Shown in pieces: positions 1-7,208 of a stretch of DNA of 18,188 bases. The translations under genes were made by a program, and so were the position numbers. Where the stretch lies: contig JAEVZU010000160.1 of the NCBI GenBank assembly GCA_023392075.1, forward strand, positions 1 through 18,188. Reading direction: 5' to 3'. Source of the stretch: Bacillota bacterium (lineage in GTDB: Bacteria; Bacillota; Clostridia; Acetivibrionales; DSM-1351). The notes beneath the pieces are model-generated. The model ran no database searches. It was not told where the DNA came from and saw only the letters and a list, made by a program, of their open reading frames with translations. Each line of letters begins with the position of its first letter. The stretch's first letter is position 1.

Positions 1-45
1 TCCCATGGCGGCACACAAAAAAGCATCTATGCAATACTTTTTCAT
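1..45 (-). CDS. Possible start of a further operon gene, cut by the window edge
   Basis: An ATG 13 bases after the stop of the isomerase/epimerase gene opens a minus-strand reading frame that stays open to the window edge. It encodes MKKYCIDAFLCAAMG, 15 residues. The close spacing and shared strand fit another gene of the sugar operon. The upstream sequence (AGAAAGAAA) is only a weak ribosome binding site, so the start is uncertain. Too little is visible to assign a family; the mildly hydrophobic N-terminus could begin a membrane or exported protein. Confidence 0.35.
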   Translation of the reverse strand, partial: MKKYCIDAFLCAAMG

Positions 46-58
46 TTTCTTTCTGCGC

Positions 59-859
59 CTACCATCTGAAATAACTTTTTAAAAAGTTTAAGGAATCCAA
101 AGCATCTTTTTCGAAGTCATTTGTATAAGCTTCAACACTGATTCTTGCATCGTAGTTTATTTTTTTCAGAGCTTCAATAAAAAATTGATAACTGTCTTCT
201 TCAAGCTGCTTTGGGAAGACCCTGTCAAAGGTATTTGCTATGTGTACGTGTTTTATATAATCCTCTGTTTCCAGTATTACAGAGGGGTCTTCCTGCTGGT
301 GCCTCAAGTGAAAAAAGTCCACCAACAGCTTAATATTCGGGTGTTTTACACTTTTAGCCAGCCTCAAACCTTCCCTGACCGAATTTATTATGTTGCATTC
401 CTGGCGTCTCAAGGGTTCAATCAGGACGGTAATATTGTATTTCATGGAAACAGTTCCAATATAACGGGTTATGGCCACCAGACGGTCCCAGGCACCAGTT
501 CTGCCCAAACTCTCCGGAACCGTTCGGGAAGGTCCGCTCCCAAAAACCACATATTGCACACCCAGCCTTTGTACCCTGGAAAATGCATGATTCAAATACC
601 CGCCAATTTGTTTATCACTTGTCTCAGATGAAAAGAGTTTAATTTCCGGGGGAAATAAAATGTTGCATACCTCACATTGAATTTCCGATTCCTTCAAGTT
701 TTGTTCTACTGCTCTGAAATCCTGCTCATTGAGCTGTGCCATCGGAGCCAGTGGAAGTTCAATATAGTCGTATCCCAACTGCTTTATGACCGGAGCTGTA
801 AAATCTCCCACACCGGTTTGTACCAGCATATTGCCGCAACAGCCAAACTTCATTTTCAT
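59..859 (-). CDS. Sugar isomerase/epimerase, xylose-isomerase-like TIM barrel
   Basis: This protein of about 266 residues belongs to the AP-endonuclease-2/xylose-isomerase-like TIM-barrel superfamily, which includes ketose 3-epimerases and hydroxypyruvate isomerases. The expected metal site is visible: Glu148 in VLIEPL, Asp181 with His184 in VDFFH, His206 in HVHIAN, and Glu243 in SVEAY. There is no signal peptide, so it acts in the cytoplasm. The frame is open further upstream into the aldolase gene, but MKMKFGCCGN is the natural start: GGGGG precedes it and the family begins close to the first strand. The ATGs at 859 and 853 are both possible. The start lies about 15 bases after the aldolase stop, so the two genes are probably translationally coupled. 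Its job is presumably to convert a sugar or sugar phosphate freed by the upstream importer and GH30 enzyme. The exact substrate cannot be read from sequence. Confidence 0.85.
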   Translation of the reverse strand: MKMKFGCCGNMLVQTGVGDFTAPVIKQLGYDYIELPLAPMAQLNEQDFRAVEQNLKESEIQCEVCNILFPPEIKLFSSETSDKQIGGYLNHAFSRVQRLGVQYVVFGSGPSRTVPESLGRTGAWDRLVAITRYIGTVSMKYNITVLIEPLRRQECNIINSVREGLRLAKSVKHPNIKLLVDFFHLRHQQEDPSVILETEDYIKHVHIANTFDRVFPKQLEEDSYQFFIEALKKINYDARISVEAYTNDFEKDALDSLNFLKSYFRW

Positions 860-873
860 CCCCCATTCCATTA

Positions 874-1719
874 TTATTGATCGTTTGGTTTCCGCAGGCA
901 GCCAAACAAAAGGATAAATTCCTTTATAAGCTTTGTAAGCTCTAAACGCATATCCTTTGAGAAATCCAGCCACACATTGTATTCGGATTGTTTTGTTCTG
1001 AAAAAGTCAAGTGTACAATCTGAAAGTGCGGTGTAAATATTTACCTTTTTGATTCCTGTTTTTACAGCCCTCACAAAATCGCTCTCAGAGATTCCCGAGC
1101 CGCCGTGAAGTACCAGGTCGCAGGCTGCGGCAGTTCTTATTTTTTCCAGCCTGTCAAAGTCAAGCTTTGGAGTGCCCTTGTAGTGACCATGCAGATTTCC
1201 TATTGCTACGGCAAGTGCATCTGCTTTTGTACGCTCCGCAAAGTCGGCAGCCTGCTCTGGTTTGGTCATAAGTGAACTGTCTATTGCTCCATTGGCCGCA
1301 TTTCCCACGTATCCAAGTTCCCCTTCAACTGAAACCCCCATTGCATGGGCGATTTTTACTATTTCAGCTGTCTGCTTTACGTTTTCTTCATACTCCAGTG
1401 CAGAACCGTCAAACATGACCGAGGTAAAACCTCTTCTTAAAACTTTCATGACCATATCAAAGTTTTTTCCGTGATCCAGATGAACAACAATCGGTACCGA
1501 GGCATTCCGGGCCAATTCAACGCAAAGATTTGACATCATATCTATATCATAGAATTGGAAAAATCTTTCAGGCATGCCGATGATTGCAGGCATATTTGCT
1601 TCTTCTGCAGCCTGTACTATCGCTGCGGCATATTCGGCTGTTACTACATTGAACATACCTATACCGCATTCTTTTTGTCCCGCGAAGTCCAGTGCTTGTT
1701 TTAATGTACATAAAGACAT
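874..1719 (-). CDS. Class II ketose-bisphosphate (fructose-bisphosphate-type) aldolase
   Basis: This 281-residue protein belongs to the zinc-dependent class II aldolase family (FbaA/GatY/KbaY/IolJ group), which cleaves ketose phosphates into dihydroxyacetone phosphate and an aldehyde. Visible landmarks are catalytic Asp82 and zinc-binding His83 in HLDHG, the VEGELG segment (Glu132/Glu134), His177 in GNLHGHYKG, His205 in LHGGSG, and the phosphate-binding NIYT stretch at 227-230. The length matches the family. The start is supported by AAGGAG seven bases upstream. It sits between the GH30 gene and the epimerase gene on the same strand. The gap before it holds a palindromic operator-like site, so it may also have its own promoter. 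Substrate specificity (fructose, tagatose or another ketose bisphosphate) is not resolvable. No sugar kinase is in the window to make the phosphorylated substrate. Confidence 0.88.
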   Translation of the reverse strand: MSLCTLKQALDFAGQKECGIGMFNVVTAEYAAAIVQAAEEANMPAIIGMPERFFQFYDIDMMSNLCVELARNASVPIVVHLDHGKNFDMVMKVLRRGFTSVMFDGSALEYEENVKQTAEIVKIAHAMGVSVEGELGYVGNAANGAIDSSLMTKPEQAADFAERTKADALAVAIGNLHGHYKGTPKLDFDRLEKIRTAAACDLVLHGGSGISESDFVRAVKTGIKKVNIYTALSDCTLDFFRTKQSEYNVWLDFSKDMRLELTKLIKEFILLFGCLRKPNDQ

Positions 1720-1745
1720 AGTGTGCTCCTTGTTTTTTAAAATTT

Positions 1746-1761
1746 TGTATACATGTATACA
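1746..1761. promoter_or_regulatory. 16-bp palindromic operator-like site, TGTATACATGTATACA
   Basis: The sequence is perfectly palindromic and consists of two adjacent copies of TGTATACA, itself a palindrome. It lies about 27 bases upstream of the aldolase start codon. TGTATACA-like cores are typical of GntR-superfamily operators, so a repressor for the aldolase-epimerase part of the operon is the likeliest reading. That is inference: no GntR-type gene is in the window. Confidence 0.5.
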
Positions 1762-1792
1762 TATATGATTAAAGCAGTACCACTCCTGTTAC

Positions 1793-1810
1793 CAGGTTTG
1801 TATAAACCTG
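1793..1810. promoter_or_regulatory. 7-bp inverted repeat between the GH30 and aldolase genes
   Basis: CAGGTTT and AAACCTG form a perfect 7-bp stem around a GTAT loop, about halfway between the GH30 stop and the aldolase start. Neither strand has a T-run after it, so it does not look like an intrinsic terminator. It could be an operator half-site pair or an RNA processing or stability element. Confidence 0.35.
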
Positions 1811-1864
1811 ATACTGACAGCTGTAAATGCTACATGCTTAATCTGCTTTTTCAGTTATAATTCT

Positions 1865-3238
1865 TTAAAATAACAATGTCAGGATAGAGTGTGCTTTTGC
1901 GTTAAAATCCGCAATTTTCCCTTCGATTCTCAGTGTAAAATCCTGGTCGGCATCATTTTTATTCATAATTATTGCAACCTTTTGCCCGTCGGGATTTTCA
2001 AAGGCTATGGCCTCTATATCCGGAGTATATGTACTCAGGCCTATTCTTCTGGCACCTCTCTTTACAAATTTACTGAAATGACCCATATAATAATATGCTG
2101 CTCCATAGGTTATTTCACCTGTCCGGGTATCTGCCATAATGGGTGAATTTCCAAACCAGTAAACACCTTTGTCACCCATTGCTATCTGCTTTTCCCGCCA
2201 GTGACTCGGACCGGTATTCTCATCCAGAAGCAGATTCCAGTCAGTCCAGGCACAGGACCAATTGTTAAAGTTTCCGATTATATCATGTGCATATCTTTCC
2301 CCCGACAGCCAGGGATTCTCAAGGTTCTGCCTGGTACAGGCCTCTGTTCCGTAAATATGTTTGCCAGGGAATAATTCATGCGTTATGTTAAGAGCCTCAA
2401 AATGATCGCCTGAGTAATAATGTACTCCTATACCGTCAATATATTCTGCTGCTGCCGGATCTCCAAAAGTAATCTGCGAGCGCTCTACAATTCTTTCCTT
2501 ATTGTGATCCCAAATAATTATTTTAATATCACCAAGTCCATTTTCCCTTAAAATCGGACCGAGATAATCCCTGACAAAATCCCTTTCCTCTTCTGCGGTG
2601 TATACGCAGGATTCCCATGGCTGTACCGCCTTAGCTTCATTTTGTACTGTAATACCCCATATATCTATATTCTGGTTTTGATACTCCTTGATATATTTTG
2701 CAATATATCCGGCCCAAACCCCGCAGCATTCCTTTTTAAGTTTTCCGCCGTTGATCATTTCCTGGTTGGTTTTCATCCACGCCGGAGGACTCCACGGACT
2801 GGCGAATAATTTCATGTCAGGGGCAATTGCAAAAGCATCCCTGATCATTGGAATCAAGCTTTTAGTATCACGTTCTATAGAAAAATTTTTTAACTCCAAA
2901 TCTCCTTCAACATCGTCATATGTATATTCTTCCAATGCATAATCACAGCTGTTGATATGTGTACGGCAAAAATTATAGCCGATTCCCTTAACCTTATGGA
3001 AATAAGCAGTCAGGATTTGTTTACGCTGTTTTGGTGTCAGTTTGTCCAGGGTGGTACAGGAAGCTTCAGTAAATGCTCCTCCAAAGCCTTCTATTGCCTG
3101 ATATTTAACATCACCGTATATGTTTATCAATTTGTTTTCCTGCTCAAGTGCATCAATTCTGAACTTTTTTGTACCTTTATCACTCAGCCTGTCCTCTGTA
3201 TCCTTACAGGTTTCTATTACTCTTATCAAGCTCTTCAT
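1865..3238 (-). CDS. Glycoside hydrolase family 30 enzyme, intracellular
   Basis: This 457-residue protein reads as a GH30 enzyme of the glucosylceramidase-like subgroup, a retaining exo-acting beta-glycosidase family. Signature stretches are QAIEGFGGAFTEAS (47-60), FASPWSPPAWMKTN (145-158), the acid/base Glu201 in TVQNE, and the nucleophile Glu299 in IYGTEA. A C-terminal beta-sandwich region follows from roughly residue 390. There is no signal peptide, lipobox or carbohydrate-binding module, so it should act in the cytoplasm on oligosaccharides already imported. The start is fixed by TAGGAGG five bases before the ATG. Upstream in the operon are the sugar-binding protein and permeases; downstream are the aldolase and epimerase. 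Beta-glucosidase, beta-xylosidase and exo-beta-1,6-glucanase are all activities known in GH30, and sequence alone does not choose between them. Confidence 0.9.
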   Translation of the reverse strand: MKSLIRVIETCKDTEDRLSDKGTKKFRIDALEQENKLINIYGDVKYQAIEGFGGAFTEASCTTLDKLTPKQRKQILTAYFHKVKGIGYNFCRTHINSCDYALEEYTYDDVEGDLELKNFSIERDTKSLIPMIRDAFAIAPDMKLFASPWSPPAWMKTNQEMINGGKLKKECCGVWAGYIAKYIKEYQNQNIDIWGITVQNEAKAVQPWESCVYTAEEERDFVRDYLGPILRENGLGDIKIIIWDHNKERIVERSQITFGDPAAAEYIDGIGVHYYSGDHFEALNITHELFPGKHIYGTEACTRQNLENPWLSGERYAHDIIGNFNNWSCAWTDWNLLLDENTGPSHWREKQIAMGDKGVYWFGNSPIMADTRTGEITYGAAYYYMGHFSKFVKRGARRIGLSTYTPDIEAIAFENPDGQKVAIIMNKNDADQDFTLRIEGKIADFNAKAHSILTLLF

Positions 3239-3250
3239 ATTAACCTCCTA

Positions 3251-3325
3251 AGCCATGTTATGGCTTTGAGCCGCATAGCGGCCACAAAACTGTAATGAAA
3301 TCTCTTTCTTCCTCATCCGCTATGC
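3251..3325 (-). promoter_or_regulatory. Leader of the GH30 gene with two small hairpins and an alternative pairing
   Basis: Just before the GH30 ribosome binding site, AGCCAT/ATGGCT (3251-3265, 3-base loop) ends two bases from the AGGAGG in the transcript. A second hairpin, GCCGC/GCGGC, occupies 3270-3282. The second hairpin could be displaced, because GCATAGCGG at 3273-3281 is perfectly complementary to CCGCTATGC at 3317-3325. The elements are visible; a role in translation control or mRNA stability is inference. Confidence 0.4.
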
Positions 3326-3335
3326 TGCTATGATT

Positions 3336-3379
3336 CATACCGGACAAACTCCTATATATCCGGGAGTTTGTCCGGTATG
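3336..3379 (-). promoter_or_regulatory. 17-bp perfect stem-loop after the sugar-binding-protein gene
   Basis: CATACCGGACAAACTCC and its exact reverse complement flank a 10-base loop, starting 10 bases past the binding-protein stop codon. No T-run follows on the minus strand, so full termination is unlikely. Strong stems at this place in ABC operons commonly protect the 3' end of the binding-protein message or cause partial read-through, letting binding protein be made in excess over downstream enzymes. The structure is certain as sequence; that role is inference. Confidence 0.6.
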
Positions 3380-3389
3380 GCATTGGATA

Positions 3390-4910
3390 CTACTTGTTTT
3401 CCGCTATAAATTTATCTATTTGTGCCTGAAGTTCGGCAAGAACCTTGTCATTGCCGGCTGCCTTCATCTGTTTCTGTGTTGTGTCCAAACCCTTTACAGG
3501 ATCAACATAACCCAGCTCAAGAGGGTTGAAATACTGCTCCATAACATTTTGTACGGCTGCATATTCATTCTTGATCTTTTCAGTGTCCATATAATATGAT
3601 CTGAATTTATTGGGTACTGCCGTGTCATGATATTCCTTCTGAACCTGGGCAAGTGTTTCGGGTGATCCAACTTTGTTCAGATCGAAATCTCTCATTTGCA
3701 TGCCCCAGAAACCATTCTGGAATGCAAACTTTGTGGAATCTACAGATTCAATTGTGTTGTCTTCATGAATCTTGTAGTTTACACCTTCGATACCGTAGTT
3801 GAGGAGGTTGTAGTAAGTTTTGTCGGATTTGATTTTATCCAGAAGCATCAGGGCACGTTCCGTATTATTTGAAGAAGTAGGTACCGCCATAGCATCCTGC
3901 ATATGTGAAAGTACTTCTATAGGCTTAACAAAGTTATAGAAATTGAAATCCCATTTTGTATCAATGTTACTGCTTACCCAGACTTCAAGATTCTTTATTC
4001 TCGATGCAGCAGTTCCGTTGTTCATCTTTTCGGTATCCTTGTTTGCCAGAGCGGACTTGGACCAGCTGCCTGCATCACCCCACTCCTTCATCTTGGCAAG
4101 GAATTCAGGCATGCCATCCCAGTCGGTCTTTGAGAAAACCTTTGGATGCTCTTCCTTGGGATCAAGCCAGTATATGCTGCCTGAATTTCCTGTTAAAGGA
4201 TACAGACCCTTGCTTAACATATAAATGTCATCTATTTCACTACCGGTTGAAGTGAAGAAGGTTGGATCCATACCTTTTTCATTCTTTGCAACAGCTTTGA
4301 GGAAATCACCGTACTGGTCAAAGGTATCGATGGATTTCATACCATACTTGTCCATCAAGTCTTTTCTGACAACCGGTCCATATGCATTGTAGCTTTCCTT
4401 TGTTCCTGCTACAGCATAAACATGTCCGTTAACAGTTGCCTGTTTCATTGCTTCTTCGCTGATGGTTTTGTAGCTTTCAGGGCAGTATACCGGAAGCAAA
4501 TCTTCAATGGCCTTAAAGGCTCCCTTCTGTGCCTGATAGTAATAGTTCATCCAGGTAGCGGTGTAGATAAGGTCAATTGGTTCACCTGCCGAAAGTATCA
4601 GCGGGTATTTGGTTTTGTATTCACCCCAGTTGAGATAGTTTACCTGCAATGTTGCATTTAAATCAGCCTGTGACTTTTTGTTGAATTCCTTCATGACATT
4701 TTCAAAATCCGGAGATTGGTTGCCTATTATGTACATAACCACCTCCGCAGACTCAGATATATCCAATTTATTCTGAGCAGATGAACTGTCACTGGAAACC
4801 GTACTTGTTTCCGACGCTCCCGACGGTTTGTCACCCTGGCTGCCGCAGCCGCCGAAAACCATTGCTGCAGCCAGTACCGGCACCAGTAAGGAATAGAGCT
4901 TTCTTTTCAT
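3390..4910 (-). CDS. Extracellular sugar-binding lipoprotein of an ABC importer (LplA/YtcQ-like)
   Basis: This 506-residue protein is the substrate-binding subunit of a CUT1-type carbohydrate importer, anchored outside the membrane. It starts MKRKLYSLLVPVLAAAMVFGGC: a basic N-terminus, a hydrophobic stretch and lipidation Cys22. A Ser/Thr-rich linker follows to about residue 45. The mature part has the two-lobe binding-protein look, with YTATWMNYYYQAQKGAF near residue 120, as in LplA-type proteins. The ORF is open 15 codons further upstream, but GGGAGGAAAAAGT before this ATG and the signal sequence decide the start. It follows the second permease by 55 bases and precedes a strong stem-loop. 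The ligand is unknown; from the operon, an oligosaccharide that GH30 can cleave is the best guess. Confidence 0.92.
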   Translation of the reverse strand: MKRKLYSLLVPVLAAAMVFGGCGSQGDKPSGASETSTVSSDSSSAQNKLDISESAEVVMYIIGNQSPDFENVMKEFNKKSQADLNATLQVNYLNWGEYKTKYPLILSAGEPIDLIYTATWMNYYYQAQKGAFKAIEDLLPVYCPESYKTISEEAMKQATVNGHVYAVAGTKESYNAYGPVVRKDLMDKYGMKSIDTFDQYGDFLKAVAKNEKGMDPTFFTSTGSEIDDIYMLSKGLYPLTGNSGSIYWLDPKEEHPKVFSKTDWDGMPEFLAKMKEWGDAGSWSKSALANKDTEKMNNGTAASRIKNLEVWVSSNIDTKWDFNFYNFVKPIEVLSHMQDAMAVPTSSNNTERALMLLDKIKSDKTYYNLLNYGIEGVNYKIHEDNTIESVDSTKFAFQNGFWGMQMRDFDLNKVGSPETLAQVQKEYHDTAVPNKFRSYYMDTEKIKNEYAAVQNVMEQYFNPLELGYVDPVKGLDTTQKQMKAAGNDKVLAELQAQIDKFIAENK

Positions 4911-4965
4911 ACTTTTTCCTCCCAAAAATATAATTTGGTATTTATTTTTAACCATGCTGCAGATA

Positions 4966-5877
4966 TCATCCCTTTACTGCACCAATGGTAATACCCTTGA
5001 CAAAATACTTCTGAACAAATGGATATACCAGCAGCACAGGTCCTGTTGCAATAACCGCCATAGCCATTTTTAATGATTGTGCAGGCATATTCGATATCTC
5101 AATACCCGATGACGAGGATATCCTCGAAATTGCCTCGGTCGCAGATAGCATATTATACAGCATGTACTGCAACGGATACATTTTATAATCTGAAATATAC
5201 AGCATAGCATTGTACCAGTCATTCCAATAACCCAACAGGATAAACAATCCGATGGTAGTCAGACCCGACTTGCTCAACGGTAGTATTAACTTAACATAAA
5301 TAAGAAATTCTCCGGCACCGTCAATTTTAGCAGATTCGATAATGGATGAAGGTATTGAGGTCATAAAACTTCTCATAATCAGCAAATAGAACACATTTAT
5401 AAGCAGCGGCAGTATTAAGGCCAAATAATTATCCTTCAGGTTCAGATATTTTACAAAGAAAATATATATTGTTAGTGTTCCGCCGTTAAAAAGCGTGGTG
5501 AAGTAGAAGAAGAAGGAAAAACCGTTACGGTACTTGAAGTCCTGTCTGCTAAGTACATATGCTGTCATGCTTGTAACAAGCAGGCTGAAAAATGTTCCGG
5601 CTGCAGTTACAAATATAGTTACGCCGTAGGCACGTACTATTTCACCCGGGTTTCTGAAAAGCAGGTCATAAGCATTTGTGGAAAATTCTCTGGGAATAAT
5701 GCCATAACCGTATTGCGCTATTGATTGCTCTGCGGTAAAGGAACCCGATACCAGCATGATAAAAGGGAATATGCAAAGCAGTGCTAAAACCGATAATATT
5801 GAGTAACCGATTATGTTAAATATTATTGTAGATTTAGCCATCCGGATTCTATTATTTGCTAATGTAGAATAACTCAT
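4966..5877 (-). CDS. ABC sugar importer permease, MalG/LplC-type
   Basis: This 303-residue integral membrane protein is one of two permeases of the importer. It shows about six hydrophobic segments, the first at roughly residues 18-42. The conserved cytoplasmic EAA loop that contacts the ATPase is visible as ESAKIDGAGE at 181-190. The C-terminus, YFVKGITIGAVKG, is typical of the LplC/YtcP group. AAGGAG eight bases before the ATG supports the start. It lies between the other permease, 41 bases away, and the binding-protein gene. No ATP-binding subunit is encoded nearby; in Firmicutes such systems often use a shared MsmX-like ATPase, which would be elsewhere on the chromosome. Confidence 0.93.
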   Translation of the reverse strand: MSYSTLANNRIRMAKSTIIFNIIGYSILSVLALLCIFPFIMLVSGSFTAEQSIAQYGYGIIPREFSTNAYDLLFRNPGEIVRAYGVTIFVTAAGTFFSLLVTSMTAYVLSRQDFKYRNGFSFFFYFTTLFNGGTLTIYIFFVKYLNLKDNYLALILPLLINVFYLLIMRSFMTSIPSSIIESAKIDGAGEFLIYVKLILPLSKSGLTTIGLFILLGYWNDWYNAMLYISDYKMYPLQYMLYNMLSATEAISRISSSSGIEISNMPAQSLKMAMAVIATGPVLLVYPFVQKYFVKGITIGAVKG

Positions 5878-5918
5878 TTATAAAACTCCTTTGATGTTTT
5901 TTATTCTTGGGAATAAGT

Positions 5919-6839
5919 TTAGAACAGTGCATATTCTTTATTCACCCTTTTTACAATTCCGTTAACCGCTAAAATGATTATTAAACAAAGTATTGACTGG
6001 TAGAAGGAAACTGCGGCAGTCATTCCCATATCACTGCTGGTAAGCAGAGACCTGAACACAAAAGTATCGATAACATCGGTAGTATTATACAGCTGTCCGT
6101 TATTGCCGACGATCTGGTAAAACATTTGAAAATCCCCGCGCAGGATGCGGCCTACATTCAATAACAGCATTACAATGATTGTGGGCATGATGCTTGGAAA
6201 AGTGATGCTTCTGATTTTTTGAAAAATGTTGGCTCCGTCGATATCAGCTGCTTCATAACATTCGGCATCAATGTTTGTTATGGCTGCCATATAGATTATA
6301 GAGTTATAACCCACCCATTTCCAGGAATTAAAAATCATTATAATCCATACCCATGCTGATGGTATGCTGTACATGTTGATTGGTTCCATATTAAAGAATT
6401 TTAAAATTGAATTAAAGGTCCCCGTCTCATAGTTGAATATATTATAAACAAACGTTCCGACGATAACCCATGAAATAAAATACGGAAGAAAAATCAGGGA
6501 CTGGCATATTTTTTTATAGGTTCTTCCAAATATTTCGGTGATAAAAATTGCAACAAGCATGGATAAGAACTGGGATGTTATCAGATTTATCAAATTATAA
6601 AATATAGTATTAAAGGTCACTCTTGCACCCGTTCCCGATAAAAAGAAATATTTAAAATTCTCAAGCCCTGCCCAGGGACTTCCAAAAACCCCTAAATCAT
6701 ATCTGAAATTTTTAAAAGCTAAAACCAGGCCGCTCATTGGAATGTAAGAAAGAATTATTGTTAATAGGACTGCCGGGGCAATCATAATAAAGAGTGCCTT
6801 GTTTTTATTGAATTCATTTAGGAATTGATGATTTTTCAT
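5919..6839 (-). CDS. ABC sugar importer permease, MalF/LplB-type
   Basis: This membrane protein of about 306 residues is the first gene of the sugar operon. It begins MKNHQFLNEFNKNKALF, the usual short basic lead of the LplB/YteP group. A first membrane helix at roughly residues 17-37 follows, then about five more. The EAA loop EAADIDGANIF starts at residue 196. The frame is open upstream to an ATG at 6878, but that codon has no ribosome binding site and would add 13 polar residues not typical of the family. AGGGTAGG before the ATG at 6839 is better, though weak. It pairs with the following permease to form the channel. The gene is divergent from the two-component pair that starts about 370 bases away, which probably activates it. 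Confidence 0.92.
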   Translation of the reverse strand: MKNHQFLNEFNKNKALFIMIAPAVLLTIILSYIPMSGLVLAFKNFRYDLGVFGSPWAGLENFKYFFLSGTGARVTFNTIFYNLINLITSQFLSMLVAIFITEIFGRTYKKICQSLIFLPYFISWVIVGTFVYNIFNYETGTFNSILKFFNMEPINMYSIPSAWVWIIMIFNSWKWVGYNSIIYMAAITNIDAECYEAADIDGANIFQKIRSITFPSIMPTIIVMLLLNVGRILRGDFQMFYQIVGNNGQLYNTTDVIDTFVFRSLLTSSDMGMTAAVSFYQSILCLIIILAVNGIVKRVNKEYALF

Positions 6840-7115
6840 TATACCTACCCTTTCCGGTTCTTGATTAGTTGTTTTCATTTGATGTGCTTTGTTCTCATTG
6901 TGATAAATTATAAAACATGAAATTTGATAATTTAATACGACAAAACTACTGTTTTAAGGAAAAATCTAAGATATATTTTCACGTGGCCTAAAGACATATT
7001 GCGTTATAATTATTAGTATGTTAATCTAACAATAACGCTATTTGAAGAGTGTTTAGCATTTCATATCATCTTGTTTCGGGGATAATTAATTTGTTTTCAT
7101 TTTATAAATTGCATA

Positions 7116-7143
7116 TTGAAATTTATTTAATATCTGTTATTAT
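7116..7143 (+). promoter_or_regulatory. Candidate sigma-A promoter for the response-regulator gene
   Basis: TTGAAA at 7116-7121 and TATTAT at 7138-7143 are separated by 16 bases, a reasonable match to the vegetative promoter consensus. It lies about 65 bases before the GTG start of the response regulator. The region is AT-rich, so a chance match is possible. Confidence 0.4.
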
Positions 7144-7151
7144 CTTTTAGT

Positions 7152-7184
7152 CAAGCCGTTGCATGCATATTGCCAACCGGCTTG
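7152..7184 (+). promoter_or_regulatory. Leader hairpin upstream of the response-regulator start
   Basis: CAAGCCGTTG (7152-7161) pairs with CAACCGGCTTG (7174-7184) with one bulged base. It ends about 24 bases before the GTG start. No T-run follows, so it is not a standard terminator. It covers the in-frame TTG at 7170, which makes that codon an unlikely start. Confidence 0.35.
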
Positions 7185-7208
7185 CTAACACATGGGGGTG
7201 CGGGGTCT

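Larger units (their letters stand above)
6879..7208. promoter_or_regulatory. Divergent control region between the sugar operon and its two-component genes
   Basis: This AT-rich stretch of about 330 bases holds no convincing gene. It should contain the promoters of both the permease-led operon (minus) and the regulator-kinase pair (plus). A 7-bp inverted repeat, GCGTTAT (7001-7007) and ATAACGC (7032-7038), encloses a TGTTA/TAACA hairpin at 7019-7031, giving a symmetric block near the middle. That block is the best candidate site for an AraC-type activator. A TATAAT on the minus strand at 6912-6907 could be a -10 for the permease operon, but no matching -35 was found. Confidence 0.45.

Noticed and set aside
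3336..3379. Intrinsic terminator after the binding-protein gene
   Set aside because: The stem is strong, but no T-run follows it on the minus strand, and the next gene continues in the same direction with its own ribosome binding site. Treated as a processing or stability hairpin.
7170..7208. TTG at 7170 as the response-regulator start
   Set aside because: It lies inside a leader hairpin and adds 13 residues ahead of the first receiver strand; the GTG at 7209 fits the family start.
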